A stretch of DNA of 64,000 bases. Origin: Pedobacter frigidisoli (lineage in GTDB: Bacteria; Bacteroidota; Bacteroidia; Sphingobacteriales; Sphingobacteriaceae). Of the stretch, positions 1-7,907 are shown one piece after another. The notes beneath the pieces are model-generated. The model saw only the letters and a list, made by a program, of their open reading frames with translations. It searched no databases and was not told the DNA's origin. The DNA lies in the NCBI RefSeq assembly GCF_004331675.1, contig NZ_SJSN01000001.1:434001-498000 (forward strand), written 5' to 3'. The stretch's first letter is position 1; each line of letters opens with the position of its first letter. A program made the translations under genes and the position numbers.

Positions 1-461
1 CAACCTTAACCATCCATCCGGTTCCATTTATACATTTCGAAAATACTTTTGGATATGTGCATGCGCAAAACACGAGCTTAAATCGTCCATTGGCATTTAT
101 TCCTGCTGGAACACTGCGAAATGAATTGCGTTTTGAACCAAAAATTAAAGGGACAAATGATGCTTATCTTTCAGTTGGTATCAATTCTGCATTCAAACAA
201 ACTCGTGTAGATCAGGTTTTTGAAACACCAACAAGTGGCTATACTTTGTTAAATGCAGGTATTGGTGCCACATTTAATTTAGGCAAACAACCAGTTAAGC
301 TTTCAGTTTCTGCAAACAATTTATTAGATCAAAAATATTATGATGCTTTGAGCAGGTTTAAACCAGGTCGTTTCGATTCTGAAAACCCTAATTTAGGGGT
401 TTACAACGCAGGACGAAATATCACTTTTGGTTTGTATGTACCTTTTACTTTAGCGAAATAA
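1..461 (+). CDS. TonB-dependent outer-membrane receptor, C-terminal part
   Basis: The open frame runs in from the left edge (first full codon at position 3), so only the last ~150 residues are present. They look like the final strands of a TonB-dependent receptor beta-barrel: alternating polar/aromatic strands, the phrase VSANNLLDQKYYD typical of the penultimate strands, and a C-terminal strand ending near FGLYVPFTLAK. Such receptors import siderophores, vitamins or glycans across the outer membrane using TonB energy. The substrate cannot be told because the plug and N-terminus lie outside the window. A hairpin 40 bp downstream may end the transcript. Confidence 0.85.
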   Translation, partial: TLTIHPVPFIHFENTFGYVHAQNTSLNRPLAFIPAGTLRNELRFEPKIKGTNDAYLSVGINSAFKQTRVDQVFETPTSGYTLLNAGIGATFNLGKQPVKLSVSANNLLDQKYYDALSRFKPGRFDSENPNLGVYNAGRNITFGLYVPFTLAK

Positions 462-500
462 TACTTATACAAATTTTCATGATTTTTTTTGGAAACAAAT

Positions 501-551
501 AGCCGCAGATTAGCTGATTAATAATTTTTAAAAATCTGCGAATCTGCGGCT
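501..551. repeat. Inverted repeat of the CGCAGATT family, possible terminator
   Basis: Arms AGCCGCAGATT (501-511) and AATCTGCGGCT (541-551) are perfect 11-bp complements around an A/T-rich 29-nt loop. The same arm sequence recurs near 1850-1895, and related arms occur at 42156-42190. It lies 40 bp after the receptor stop codon and could end that transcript, but there is no clean T-run. Confidence 0.7.
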
Positions 552-557
552 TATTCT

Positions 558-760
558 TTGGTTGGCAACTACCAATAAAATTTGACTTAAATGGTCGGTG
601 TGTCACCGTCCATGGACTCTCATGCCACCGATCAAGGGTTTGTTAAAAAATAGCCACAGATTCGCAGGTTAAATTATTAAATTCCTTTGTTGATGATTCA
701 TCAACAAAATGAACTTAATTGGTTGGTGTGTCACGTCCCATGGACTCAGGCAGTTCCCCT
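558..760. repeat. Cluster of short GGTG-NNN-CACC hairpins
   Basis: The gap between the receptor and the metalloprotease holds no gene. It holds several small hairpins: a TTGGT/ACCAA pair at ~559-576, a GTCGGTG-TGT-CACCG hairpin near 594-609, a complete palindrome (GTTGATG-ATT-CATCAAC) at 689-705, and a degenerate GGTTGGTG-TGT-CACG copy at ~721-735. Short phrases such as CCATGGACTC recur between them. The units belong to the same family as the arrays at 1555-1932 and 21898-22200. Confidence 0.7.
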
Positions 761-825
761 CAGCCAAATGAAACATTCTTATCGCTGAGACGTTAACCTA
801 TAGACCGTTAACTAAATACTTTGCT

Positions 826-1542
826 ATGAGAAAAATTATTAGAACATTCTTGTTAGGCACATTTGTAGTTTCTGCTATGATGTCTTGCTCTAAAAACAGT
901 GATGATGATATGGTTCCTGATGCACCAACATTTACTGGCCCAAATCCAAGTCCTACGAATTTAAGTGTTAGGGTAATTTACATCGTTCCATCAGATAAAA
1001 CTTTGAATAAAGCCTATACCGATGCAGCTGGAAATTAGATTACTCAACTCAGTAATTGGTATAAAACCACATTAGGAAATAATAAAACATTTCATTTAAA
1101 CGGAAATATGCTAGTGGAAACCATGCAAAGCAGTCACGCCGCTGCTTGGTTTAATGTCCAAAACGGAAATACTGGCGATGCCCAATTCTATTTTTACAGT
1201 AATGCTAAAAACGATACAAAGGCTTTATTGGGCAGCAGTTTTGATGATTCGAAATATATTTATCTGGTGTATGTAGATGCAGCAGGAACTACAGGAGCTG
1301 GAGCTGCTGGATTAACAGCTATGCCAGAAAATGATTTGAAAGGCTTAACCAGTCAAATGACTGAACCTATTCCTCGTTGGGTTGGTGGCGCCGGACACGA
1401 ACTTGGACATGCTTTTGGGTTGCCACATCCAACAAATGAAAACCCTCAAGCTTTAATGTGGACAGGTTATACCATTTATCCGAGCTGCATTTTACAAGAT
1501 AACGATAAAGCAATATTGAACGCTAGTAAGTTTTTTTATTAA
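826..1542 (+). pseudogene. Zinc metalloprotease lipoprotein interrupted by an in-frame TAG
   Basis: One frame of 239 codons encodes a secreted lipoprotein: signal sequence ending in a lipobox (AMMSC, Cys near residue 21), then a metzincin-type zinc site HELGHAFGLPH (residues ~191-201), where three histidines bind zinc and the glutamate is catalytic. Codon 71 (1036-1038) is TAG. The frame stays open on both sides and the downstream part (from 1039) still reads as good protein, so this is a single nonsense change and not a frameshift. Without readthrough, only a 70-residue lipoprotein lacking the catalytic domain is made. An internal start at 1108 would give a protein with no signal sequence. 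A sequencing error is possible. Confidence 0.75.
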
Positions 1543-1554
1543 ACCATAGCCGCG

Positions 1555-1932
1555 ATTCCTTGGTTTGTGACCTACCAACCAATTTTCAACTTAAATAGTC
1601 GGTGTGTCACCGACCATGGGTGTTAAAAGATAGATGCAGATTCGCAGATTAAATTATTCTATTCCTATTCCTTAGTTGGTGGCGCACCAACCAATTTTCA
1701 ACTTAATAGTCGGTGTGTCACCGACCATGGGTGTTAAAAGATAGATGCAGATTCGCAGATTAAATTATTCTATTCCTTAGTTGGTGGCGCACCAACCAAT
1801 TTTCAACTTAAATAGTAGGTGTGCCACCGACTACGGGTGTTAAAAAGTAGCCGCAGATTCGCAGATTAATAATTTTATAATCTGCGAATCTGAGGCTTAT
1901 TCTTTTTCCTTGTTTGGTGGCCCACCAAACAA
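1555..1932. repeat. Tandem array of ~105-bp units carrying GGTG/CACC hairpins
   Basis: Three imperfect copies follow each other with a period of 105-112 bp (compare starts at about 1579, 1691 and 1796). Each contains the phrase CCAATTTTCAACTTAA, a hairpin such as GTCGGTG-TGT-CACCGAC (1598-1614) or GTTGGTG-GCG-CACCAAC (1675-1691), and GCAGATTCGCAGATTAA. The last copy ends in a longer perfect hairpin, arms 1910-1920 and 1922-1932, 15 bp past the oxidoreductase stop codon, where it could stop minus-strand transcription. Stem sequences differ between copies but stay paired. No coding sequence is present. Confidence 0.85.
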
Positions 1933-1947
1933 AAGCTTAGCTAAACC

Positions 1948-3027
1948 TTACTTTTTAAAAGTCTCTCGTTTTGCCCTAACATATTGGTTGGGCCACTCCG
2001 TCTCATCACCCAAAATCTGTGCAGCATGCGTTGGGAAATATGCATCACGAAGCGATTCTCTAGCAATAAAAATCAAATCTGCTTTCCCCTCTTGCAAAAT
2101 AGCCTCAGCTTGTTTGGCTTCTACAATTACACCAACTGCACCGGTAGCAATTCCAATCTCATTTCTAATTTTATCAGCAAATGGAACCTGATAATTCGGT
2201 CCAGCAGGAATAACGGCATCTGGCACATTTCCACCCGAAGAGGCATCAATTAAATCGACACCTCTATCCTTTAACACCGCAGCTAATTTAACCGAATCTT
2301 CTTCATTCCAGCCATTTTCTGTCCAGTCTGTTGCCGAAATACGTACAAATAAAGGCAGGTTTTCTGGCCAAACCGATTGAACGGCTTCAACCACATCGAT
2401 AACCAAACGAATACGGTTTTCAAAACTTCCGCCATAAACATCGGTACGTTTATTACTCAGCGGACTAAAAAACTCATGCAATAAATAGCCATGTGCCGCA
2501 TGGATTTCTACAACTTTATAACCAGCATCTAACGCTCTTTTTGCCGCAGCTCTAAAAGCGAAAACTAGATCCTGAATCTCGGAAATTGATAATTCATGAG
2601 GCTCCACTTGTCCGGCTTTAAAAGGTATTGCCGATGGCCCAACAGGTTTCCAGCTATTTTCACCACTGGCGATTTGTTCGCCTCCATTCCATGGTAATTC
2701 ACAACTTGCCTTTCTGCCGGCATGTGCCAACTGAATACCAGCAATTGCTCCATTATCATGAATAAAAGAAACAATTTGTTTCAACTTTTCTACATGCTCA
2801 TCTTTCCAAATACCCAAATCGGCATAAGTAATTCTTCCGTTTTCGGTAACAGCCGAAGCTTCTTGAATAATTAAGCCAGCGCCGCCAACTGCTCGGCTAC
2901 CCAAATGAACCAGGTGCCAATCGTTAGCAAAGCCATCCACAGCCGAATATTGGCACATTGGAGAGATTACAATTCTATTTTTTAATGTTACATCCTTTAT
3001 TGTAAAAGGAGAAAATAATTTCGACAT
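1948..3027 (-). CDS. Old Yellow Enzyme family NAD(P)H:flavin oxidoreductase (YqjM-like)
   Basis: This 359-residue FMN enzyme of the OYE family reduces activated C=C bonds of enals, enones or nitro compounds with NAD(P)H in the cytoplasm. It matches the YqjM/NamA subgroup along its whole length: SPMCQYS with the redox-tuning cysteine (C25), IQLAHAGRK (~98-106), EIHAAHGYLLHEF, the arginine-rich segment around LFVRISATDW, and the C-terminal phosphate-binding ATGAVG and FIARE motifs. Length is normal for the subgroup. It is transcribed towards the hairpin array. The next gene upstream on the same strand is an aldo/keto reductase 100 bp away, so they may be co-expressed as a detoxification set, but the physiological substrate is unknown. 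Confidence 0.92.
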   Translation of the reverse strand: MSKLFSPFTIKDVTLKNRIVISPMCQYSAVDGFANDWHLVHLGSRAVGGAGLIIQEASAVTENGRITYADLGIWKDEHVEKLKQIVSFIHDNGAIAGIQLAHAGRKASCELPWNGGEQIASGENSWKPVGPSAIPFKAGQVEPHELSISEIQDLVFAFRAAAKRALDAGYKVVEIHAAHGYLLHEFFSPLSNKRTDVYGGSFENRIRLVIDVVEAVQSVWPENLPLFVRISATDWTENGWNEEDSVKLAAVLKDRGVDLIDASSGGNVPDAVIPAGPNYQVPFADKIRNEIGIATGAVGVIVEAKQAEAILQEGKADLIFIARESLRDAYFPTHAAQILGDETEWPNQYVRAKRETFKK

Positions 3028-3127
3028 GATTTACTTGTTATTTTACCGCAAAGAACGCGGAGTTTTCGCAAAGAAAAATTAAGTTTTTTTCTCTAAACTC
3101 ATCTGTACTTTGCTTCTGTTATTTAAT

Positions 3128-4117
3128 TTAAAAACCTGCGCTTTTTAGTTCCGTATTGATAAACTGAATTTCATCAGTTGTTAACTTTACATTGATCGCT
3201 TCAGCATTTTGTATGGACTGTTTTGCATTTCTTGCACCCACTAAAGCAATGGTAATTCCAGGTCGCTCAATGGTCCAACCTAGAACCAATTGAGATAAAG
3301 TCGCTTGCTTTTCATCAGCCAAAGGCTTAATCTTAGCTAAAAAGGCATTGGTTTTTGCAATACTTTCAGGCTTAAAGTAAGGGTTTCCCTGACGATGATC
3401 GCCTTCCTCAAATTTATAATCGGCCGTTATTTTTCCCGTGAGTAAACCACGTTCCATCGGACTATAAGCCAGAACCGATTTATTATTTTCAATACAATAA
3501 GGAACAGTTTCTTTTTCTACGCCGCGATTAACCATACTAAACGGAATTTGGTTAGAAACGATTTCTAATGTTTGATCTGCTTCTTTCAACTGTGCTCCAT
3601 CGTAATTACAAACACCAGCATAACGAACTTTCCCCTGTTCAATTAACCTACTCACAGCTTCGAAAGTTTCACTAATAGGCGTGGTTAAATCTGGCCAATG
3701 AATTTGATATAAATCGATATAATCAGTTCCTAAACGTTTTAAGGATTGTTCGCATTCGTAAATTACGCTTTCTTTTCCTGCATATTTATAAACATCGATA
3801 TCTTCGCCAGCATTGTTCTTAGATTTCATGGCCAAATTACCTTTGGCTAAATCCCAGCGCATACCAAACTTAGTTACGATTTGCAATTTGTCTCTGGAAA
3901 TTCCCTTTATTGCATCTCCAACAATTTCCTCACTATCTCCCTGACCGTAGATTGGTGCCGTATCAATCGAAGTTACGCCTAAATCATATCCTGCTTTAAT
4001 AGCTTTAATCGCATCATTTCTATCGGTACTTCCCCACATCCAACCGCCAGCAGCCCAAGCACCGAAAGTGATTACAGAAAGTTCTAAATCTGAATTGCCA
4101 ATTTTTCTATACTCCAT
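3128..4117 (-). CDS. Aldo/keto reductase
   Basis: This 329-residue cytoplasmic TIM-barrel oxidoreductase reduces aldehydes or ketones with NADPH. The catalytic tetrad is visible: Asp and Tyr in SIDTAPIYGQGDSE (~50-63), Lys in LQIVTKFG and His in YQIHWPD. The C-terminal NADPH-binding segment (TIALVGARNAKQ) is also present. It begins 2 bp after the stop of the upstream DoxX gene, so the two are almost certainly one operon. The family is broad and the substrate cannot be read from sequence. Confidence 0.92.
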   Translation of the reverse strand: MEYRKIGNSDLELSVITFGAWAAGGWMWGSTDRNDAIKAIKAGYDLGVTSIDTAPIYGQGDSEEIVGDAIKGISRDKLQIVTKFGMRWDLAKGNLAMKSKNNAGEDIDVYKYAGKESVIYECEQSLKRLGTDYIDLYQIHWPDLTTPISETFEAVSRLIEQGKVRYAGVCNYDGAQLKEADQTLEIVSNQIPFSMVNRGVEKETVPYCIENNKSVLAYSPMERGLLTGKITADYKFEEGDHRQGNPYFKPESIAKTNAFLAKIKPLADEKQATLSQLVLGWTIERPGITIALVGARNAKQSIQNAEAINVKLTTDEIQFINTELKSAGF

Positions 4118-4119
4118 AA

Positions 4120-4518
4120 TTATTTTTTAATGATTTTATCTATCGCAAAACTATTGTGCGGCAAGAAAGCTAATAACACAGATAAAAATGCTACGTGAAT
4201 GAGTTGAGACGGTAAAGCTTCCCAATTTTCGATCATGGTTGAGCCAAAAATTAAGGCCAATGAAACCAAACCCGCTAACAATAAACCTTGCTTGGTGAAT
4301 AAGCCCAGAATGATTAATATCCCAGCAATAAACTCAGCAAAAGGCAAAACGTAACTGAAAGGTACAACTAACGCTTCTGGCAAAAATGATTTGGAAAATT
4401 GCACAACCATCCAATTGCTAAAGCCAGTTAGTTTAGGCAAACGAACCAAACCATGTCCGAAAAAACTTAACCCGATTGCCAACCTACTTATTAAATAAGC
4501 CCAATTTTTATCCGTCAT
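4120..4518 (-). CDS. DoxX family membrane protein
   Basis: This 132-residue protein has four predicted membrane helices and the usual DoxX opening (SRLAIGLSFFGHGLVRLPKL). DoxX proteins are small quinone- or redox-linked inner-membrane proteins of mostly unknown mechanism. It is first in an operon with the aldo/keto reductase (2-bp gap), which suggests a role beside cytoplasmic redox chemistry. Two further DoxX-like genes lie at 14091 and 15541. Confidence 0.82.
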   Translation of the reverse strand: MTDKNWAYLISRLAIGLSFFGHGLVRLPKLTGFSNWMVVQFSKSFLPEALVVPFSYVLPFAEFIAGILIILGLFTKQGLLLAGLVSLALIFGSTMIENWEALPSQLIHVAFLSVLLAFLPHNSFAIDKIIKK

Positions 4519-4835
4519 ATTCCTGTTTTCTTACAAACATACAATCCGAATGTTATGGATGTTTGATTGAAACAAATATTAAACCTAGATTTTACAAAGA
4601 ACTTATAAAGAGATTAATTTTCTATATTTTAAAATCAAATGTGGAAAGGTACTGTAGTGCCTATCGGGAAATTCATCCAGCTTTACGCTATATCCCAAAT
4701 GAAGAATTTGGGGATGCCGTTTCAATCTGGTTTATAATGATCGGACAGAAAACCTCTTCACTTATCATAAAGGCATATAATCGATAAACCCAAAAATATT
4801 TTTTACAGCTACTGAAAAATAAATTTCACAAAAAA
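4519..4835. other. Divergent intergenic region without a convincing gene
   Basis: The gap between the DoxX gene (minus) and the ABC operon (plus) holds no supportable protein. A 103-codon plus-strand frame overlaps it but starts inside the DoxX gene and has no recognisable features. A hairpin (CCCAAAT 4694-4700, ATTTGGG 4706-4712) is the only clear structure. The promoter of the ABC operon begins at its right end. Confidence 0.5.
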
Positions 4836-4890
4836 TTTGGAGGTGATCAAAATAGCTTATACATTAGTGTATTATTTAACTAATACAGTA
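4836..4890 (+). promoter_or_regulatory. Promoter with overlapping GntR/YtrA-type operator
   Basis: A Bacteroidota promoter fits: TTTG (4836-4839), a 20-bp spacer, then TACATTAG (4860-4867), one mismatch from TAnnTTTG. Overlapping the -7 box and the expected start point is a 26-bp inverted repeat: TAGTGTATTA (4865-4874), six bases, TAATACAGTA (4881-4890), with 9 of 10 positions complementary. It ends 3 bp before the ATG at 4894. The operon encodes a YtrA-type GntR repressor, so autorepression by blocking RNA polymerase is the natural reading. Confidence 0.7.
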
Positions 4891-4893
4891 GAT

Positions 4894-5721
4894 ATGATTC
4901 AAATTAACAATCTAAATTTTGGTTACAACAAGCACTCACCACTCTTCAAAAATATGAGCATGCAATTAAGCGCTGGTCACATTTATGGTTTGCTTGGAAA
5001 AAATGGAGCTGGAAAATCCAGTTTATTAAAAAACCTAGCAGGTTTAGTTTATGCACAAAGCGGAACTTTAAATGTTTTAGGTTTCGATCCTAAAAAGAGG
5101 CAACCTGCTTTGTTGGAACAGATTTGTTTTATCCCCGAAGAATTTTATTTGCCAGCGGTTAAAATCGATAGCTATATCAAGGCTAATGCTCCATTTTACA
5201 AAAACTTCGACCATGATTATTTTAACGATTTGATAAAAGAGTTTGATATCCCAGTAGGGCAAAAGCTCATAAACATGAGTTATGGCCAGAAGAAGAAAGT
5301 TATTATCGCTTTTGGTTTGGCTACTCAGGCCAAGCTTGTTATTATGGATGAGCCAACCAATGGCCTTGATATTCCATCGAAAGCACAATTCAGAAAAATT
5401 ATGGCTTCGGCATTAACAGAAGATCGCTGCATCATCATTTCTACACATCAAGTTAGAGATTTAGATAACTTAATCGATACCGTTATTATGCTCGATGAAA
5501 ATGATATCGCCTTAAAAGCATCAGTAGAAGAAATTACAGAGAAACTCACCTTTAAAAAAGTTAAGGAAATAGATGCAAGTATAATTTATGCTGAACCATC
5601 GCTTTCTGGCTTTAATGCGGTAATGCCAAACTTCCACCAGGAAGATAGCAAGCTGGATATGGAGCTACTGTTTAATGCCATCCTTGCAGAAAAAAACAAA
5701 TTCAAACCTTATTTTAATTAG
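4894..5721 (+). CDS. ABC transporter ATP-binding protein
   Basis: This 275-residue ATPase subunit has a Walker A motif GLLGKNGAGKSS (~32-43), an unusual signature MSYGQKKK in place of LSGGQ, Walker B LVIMDEPTNGLD and a switch histidine in ISTHQVRD. I chose ATG 4894: the frame extends upstream to a TTG at 4837, but that extension covers the promoter and operator and adds nothing family-like. The gene is first in the operon, with the permease 4 bp downstream and the GntR regulator third. This matches YtrA-regulated ABC systems of other bacteria, which respond to cell-envelope stress. The transported substrate is unknown. Confidence 0.9.
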   Translation: MIQINNLNFGYNKHSPLFKNMSMQLSAGHIYGLLGKNGAGKSSLLKNLAGLVYAQSGTLNVLGFDPKKRQPALLEQICFIPEEFYLPAVKIDSYIKANAPFYKNFDHDYFNDLIKEFDIPVGQKLINMSYGQKKKVIIAFGLATQAKLVIMDEPTNGLDIPSKAQFRKIMASALTEDRCIIISTHQVRDLDNLIDTVIMLDENDIALKASVEEITEKLTFKKVKEIDASIIYAEPSLSGFNAVMPNFHQEDSKLDMELLFNAILAEKNKFKPYFN

Positions 5722-5725
5722 CAAC

Positions 5726-6535
5726 ATGAACAATACATTTAACATAAACAGGTTTCTATTGCTGCTAAAAAGACAGTGGCTAGATTTTGGAAAGATATAT
5801 TTTGGGGTTTTGATCGTACTAGTTGGAATTATTATCGCTATTTATAGTTATTTTATTCCTACACCCAAAAGCGGTCATTTCTTTGACTATGATGGCAATC
5901 TTGATATGCGTTTTAGATATGGATTATTTATGCTCCTTGGTTTCTTCTTCATTAGCATTATTGCTAGTGGCTACTACAATAATCTTGGTCAAAAATCGAG
6001 AGCTATACTTGAGCTAATGACACCTGCCTCAACTTTTGAAAAATTCCTTGCAGGTATCTTCTACACGGCTATCGTATCGGTTTTTAGCTATTTATTGGTT
6101 TTTTATATTGTTGATGCTGGATTTGTGAAATATTTAAATTCTAATCTCCCAGCTTTCAGCTCAACATTGAACAAAAAAACATCAATAAAAGATGTAGATG
6201 GGATTTTTTACGAAGTAATAAATGATGCAAACTACCTACGTTACTCCAGATATTTCTTTGTGTTTCCGTTTCTATTTACAAGCATATTCCTTTTAGGATC
6301 GGTGTACTTTAACAGGTTTCATTACATTAAAACTGCTATGGCTGTAATGATTTTTACAGGAATTGCTGGATACATTATTTATAAAATTGGGTACTTATTG
6401 ACGCAAGATATGGTTAGTATCAGTATCGTAAGCAAAGAGGATAGCGTTTTGCAAAGCACATTTATAGTGACATTGATAATAACAATTATTATGTGGTTAA
6501 TTACGTTCATACGCCTTAAAGAAAAAGAGGTATAA
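5726..6535 (+). CDS. ABC transporter permease-like membrane protein
   Basis: Starting at ATG 5726, 4 bp after the ATPase, this is a ~269-residue protein with about six hydrophobic helices (near residues 20-42, 60-85, 105-130, 175-195, 205-225 and 240-260) and no enzymatic motif. Its place between an ABC ATPase and the GntR regulator identifies it as the membrane partner. The frame extends upstream into the ATPase gene but that part is not hydrophobic or conserved-looking. It is a single-permease arrangement like ABC-2 type systems. Confidence 0.8.
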   Translation: MNNTFNINRFLLLLKRQWLDFGKIYFGVLIVLVGIIIAIYSYFIPTPKSGHFFDYDGNLDMRFRYGLFMLLGFFFISIIASGYYNNLGQKSRAILELMTPASTFEKFLAGIFYTAIVSVFSYLLVFYIVDAGFVKYLNSNLPAFSSTLNKKTSIKDVDGIFYEVINDANYLRYSRYFFVFPFLFTSIFLLGSVYFNRFHYIKTAMAVMIFTGIAGYIIYKIGYLLTQDMVSISIVSKEDSVLQSTFIVTLIITIIMWLITFIRLKEKEV

Positions 6536-6551
6536 ATCAGCTTTAACAAAT

Positions 6552-6926
6552 ATGGAATTTAGAGATAATAAGGCGATATACCTGCAAATAGCTGAATATG
6601 TATGTGAACATATTTTGCTAGGGAAATGGAAAGCCGAAGAAAAAGTGCCCTCTGTTAGGGAAATGGCCGTTGAGTTGGAGGTAAATCCTAATACCGTTAT
6701 GAGAACCTACGAATTGCTACAAAATAAAAATATCATCAATAACAAAAGAGGCATAGGGTTTTTTATTGATGAAAATGCAATTGAAAATGTTAAAAGTTTT
6801 CGTAAGGTACAGTTTATGGATGATGAGCTGCCTGTACTATTTAGAAACATTTACTTGCTCAATATTGGATTTGATGAGCTAAAGAGTAAATATGAAACAT
6901 TTGTAAAAGTAAACTTCAACGCTTAA
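6552..6926 (+). CDS. GntR family transcriptional regulator, YtrA subfamily
   Basis: This 124-residue regulator has an N-terminal winged helix-turn-helix (IYLQIAEYVCEHILLGKW..., recognition helix around VNPNTVMRTYELL, ~43-60) and only a short helical tail, the hallmark of the YtrA subfamily, which lacks a large effector domain. It follows the permease by 16 bp and precedes an exported protein by 3 bp. The inverted repeat at 4865-4890 is its probable operator, giving negative feedback on the operon. The inducing signal is unknown; in relatives it is often antibiotic or envelope stress. Confidence 0.92.
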   Translation: MEFRDNKAIYLQIAEYVCEHILLGKWKAEEKVPSVREMAVELEVNPNTVMRTYELLQNKNIINNKRGIGFFIDENAIENVKSFRKVQFMDDELPVLFRNIYLLNIGFDELKSKYETFVKVNFNA

Positions 6927-6929
6927 AAC

Positions 6930-7778
6930 ATGAAAACAAGTAATAAATTATTGATAGCACTAGCGGCCACATTGATTATAATACCAATTTTGGTTATCGC
7001 TGTGAATGTGAAACTTAATTATAGAAAGTCTGACTCCAGAGATTCGTATTTTGGTTCAATTATGATAAATAATGAAGCGTTTGAACACAAATCCCTCGGA
7101 AGATTAGCGGTTCCAATCGCCCAGCCTTTTACAAGTATCAAATTTGATGATGCGATGGGTTCTTCTGTTCAGATTTATGTTAAAAAAGACAAAAGATACG
7201 GCGTGAAAATTCAAGAGTCATTTAAAGATCAGCTCACTACTACTGTAAACAAGAATGGGGAGTTAATTATTTCTCTTAATAAAGAAATAAATTTTACAGG
7301 AGGAGATAAAATAATCATAGTAGTTTATTGTCCAACAATAAAAAGTATTGAAGTTAAGAACGCTTTCATTACCGAGTTAGCAGCAGTAGCAGATACGCTA
7401 AATGTGAACATAGAAAATTCGGAGTCCTTATTCTTTACTGGCCCCTTTTCTTCTAAAGATGATGCGAGTAGTATTACCAAAACAACAAATCATACAGAAA
7501 TTAATATGCTTAAATTATCACTTAAAAACACGGAGTTTAATAGCTACTATCCTGTTGTAAAAAACCTAAATATTACCGCTTCTAAATCACGAGTTAATGT
7601 AGGTTCGGATGACAAGGCTAAAATTTCAGTCTACAATAATCTTTCGATTATTGCAAGAGATACATCTACAGTTAAGATAGAGAATATAAAGGCAAATACT
7701 TTACGCGGTGATTTTTCTGATGATACACAATTGCAAATTCCAACATCAATATTAAGGCAATTGCTCAAAGGATCATAA
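6930..7778 (+). CDS. Exported or membrane-anchored beta-helix-like protein of the GntR operon
   Basis: This 282-residue protein has one N-terminal hydrophobic segment (~8-26) followed by a soluble extracytoplasmic domain rich in short beta strands and Asn/Ser (for example CPTIKSIEVKNAFITELA, LNVNIENSES). This resembles the head-GIN (DUF2807-type) domains common in Bacteroidota. It starts 3 bp after the GntR gene and so shares its regulation. The function is not known. It may sense or protect the envelope together with the ABC transporter, but that is inference from position only. Confidence 0.6.
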   Translation: MKTSNKLLIALAATLIIIPILVIAVNVKLNYRKSDSRDSYFGSIMINNEAFEHKSLGRLAVPIAQPFTSIKFDDAMGSSVQIYVKKDKRYGVKIQESFKDQLTTTVNKNGELIISLNKEINFTGGDKIIIVVYCPTIKSIEVKNAFITELAAVADTLNVNIENSESLFFTGPFSSKDDASSITKTTNHTEINMLKLSLKNTEFNSYYPVVKNLNITASKSRVNVGSDDKAKISVYNNLSIIARDTSTVKIENIKANTLRGDFSDDTQLQIPTSILRQLLKGS

Positions 7779-7907
7779 ATCCTTATTAGTTTAAATACAA
7801 AAGATTGTTTTTGATAAATATAGATTTGGCATAAACAGGCATGATTTTTAGCAAGTTAATTGAGCTGATATACTAGTTGGCTCCATTAGCTTGTTAAAAT
7901 ATTAATC

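Noticed and set aside
1555..1932. Repeats with regular spacing that could be taken for a CRISPR array
   Set aside because: Units are ~105 bp, the between-unit sequence is itself repeated and not unique, and no cas genes are present.
4476..4787. 103-codon plus-strand frame in the gap before the ABC operon
   Set aside because: It starts inside the DoxX gene on the other strand, has no family features and contains a hairpin.
4838..4893. A near-perfect Shine-Dalgarno sequence (GGAGGTGATC at 4839-4848) with an upstream start for the ABC ATPase
   Set aside because: No start codon lies at the right distance behind it, the region is the promoter and operator, and Bacteroidota rarely use such sequences. 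It is probably chance.
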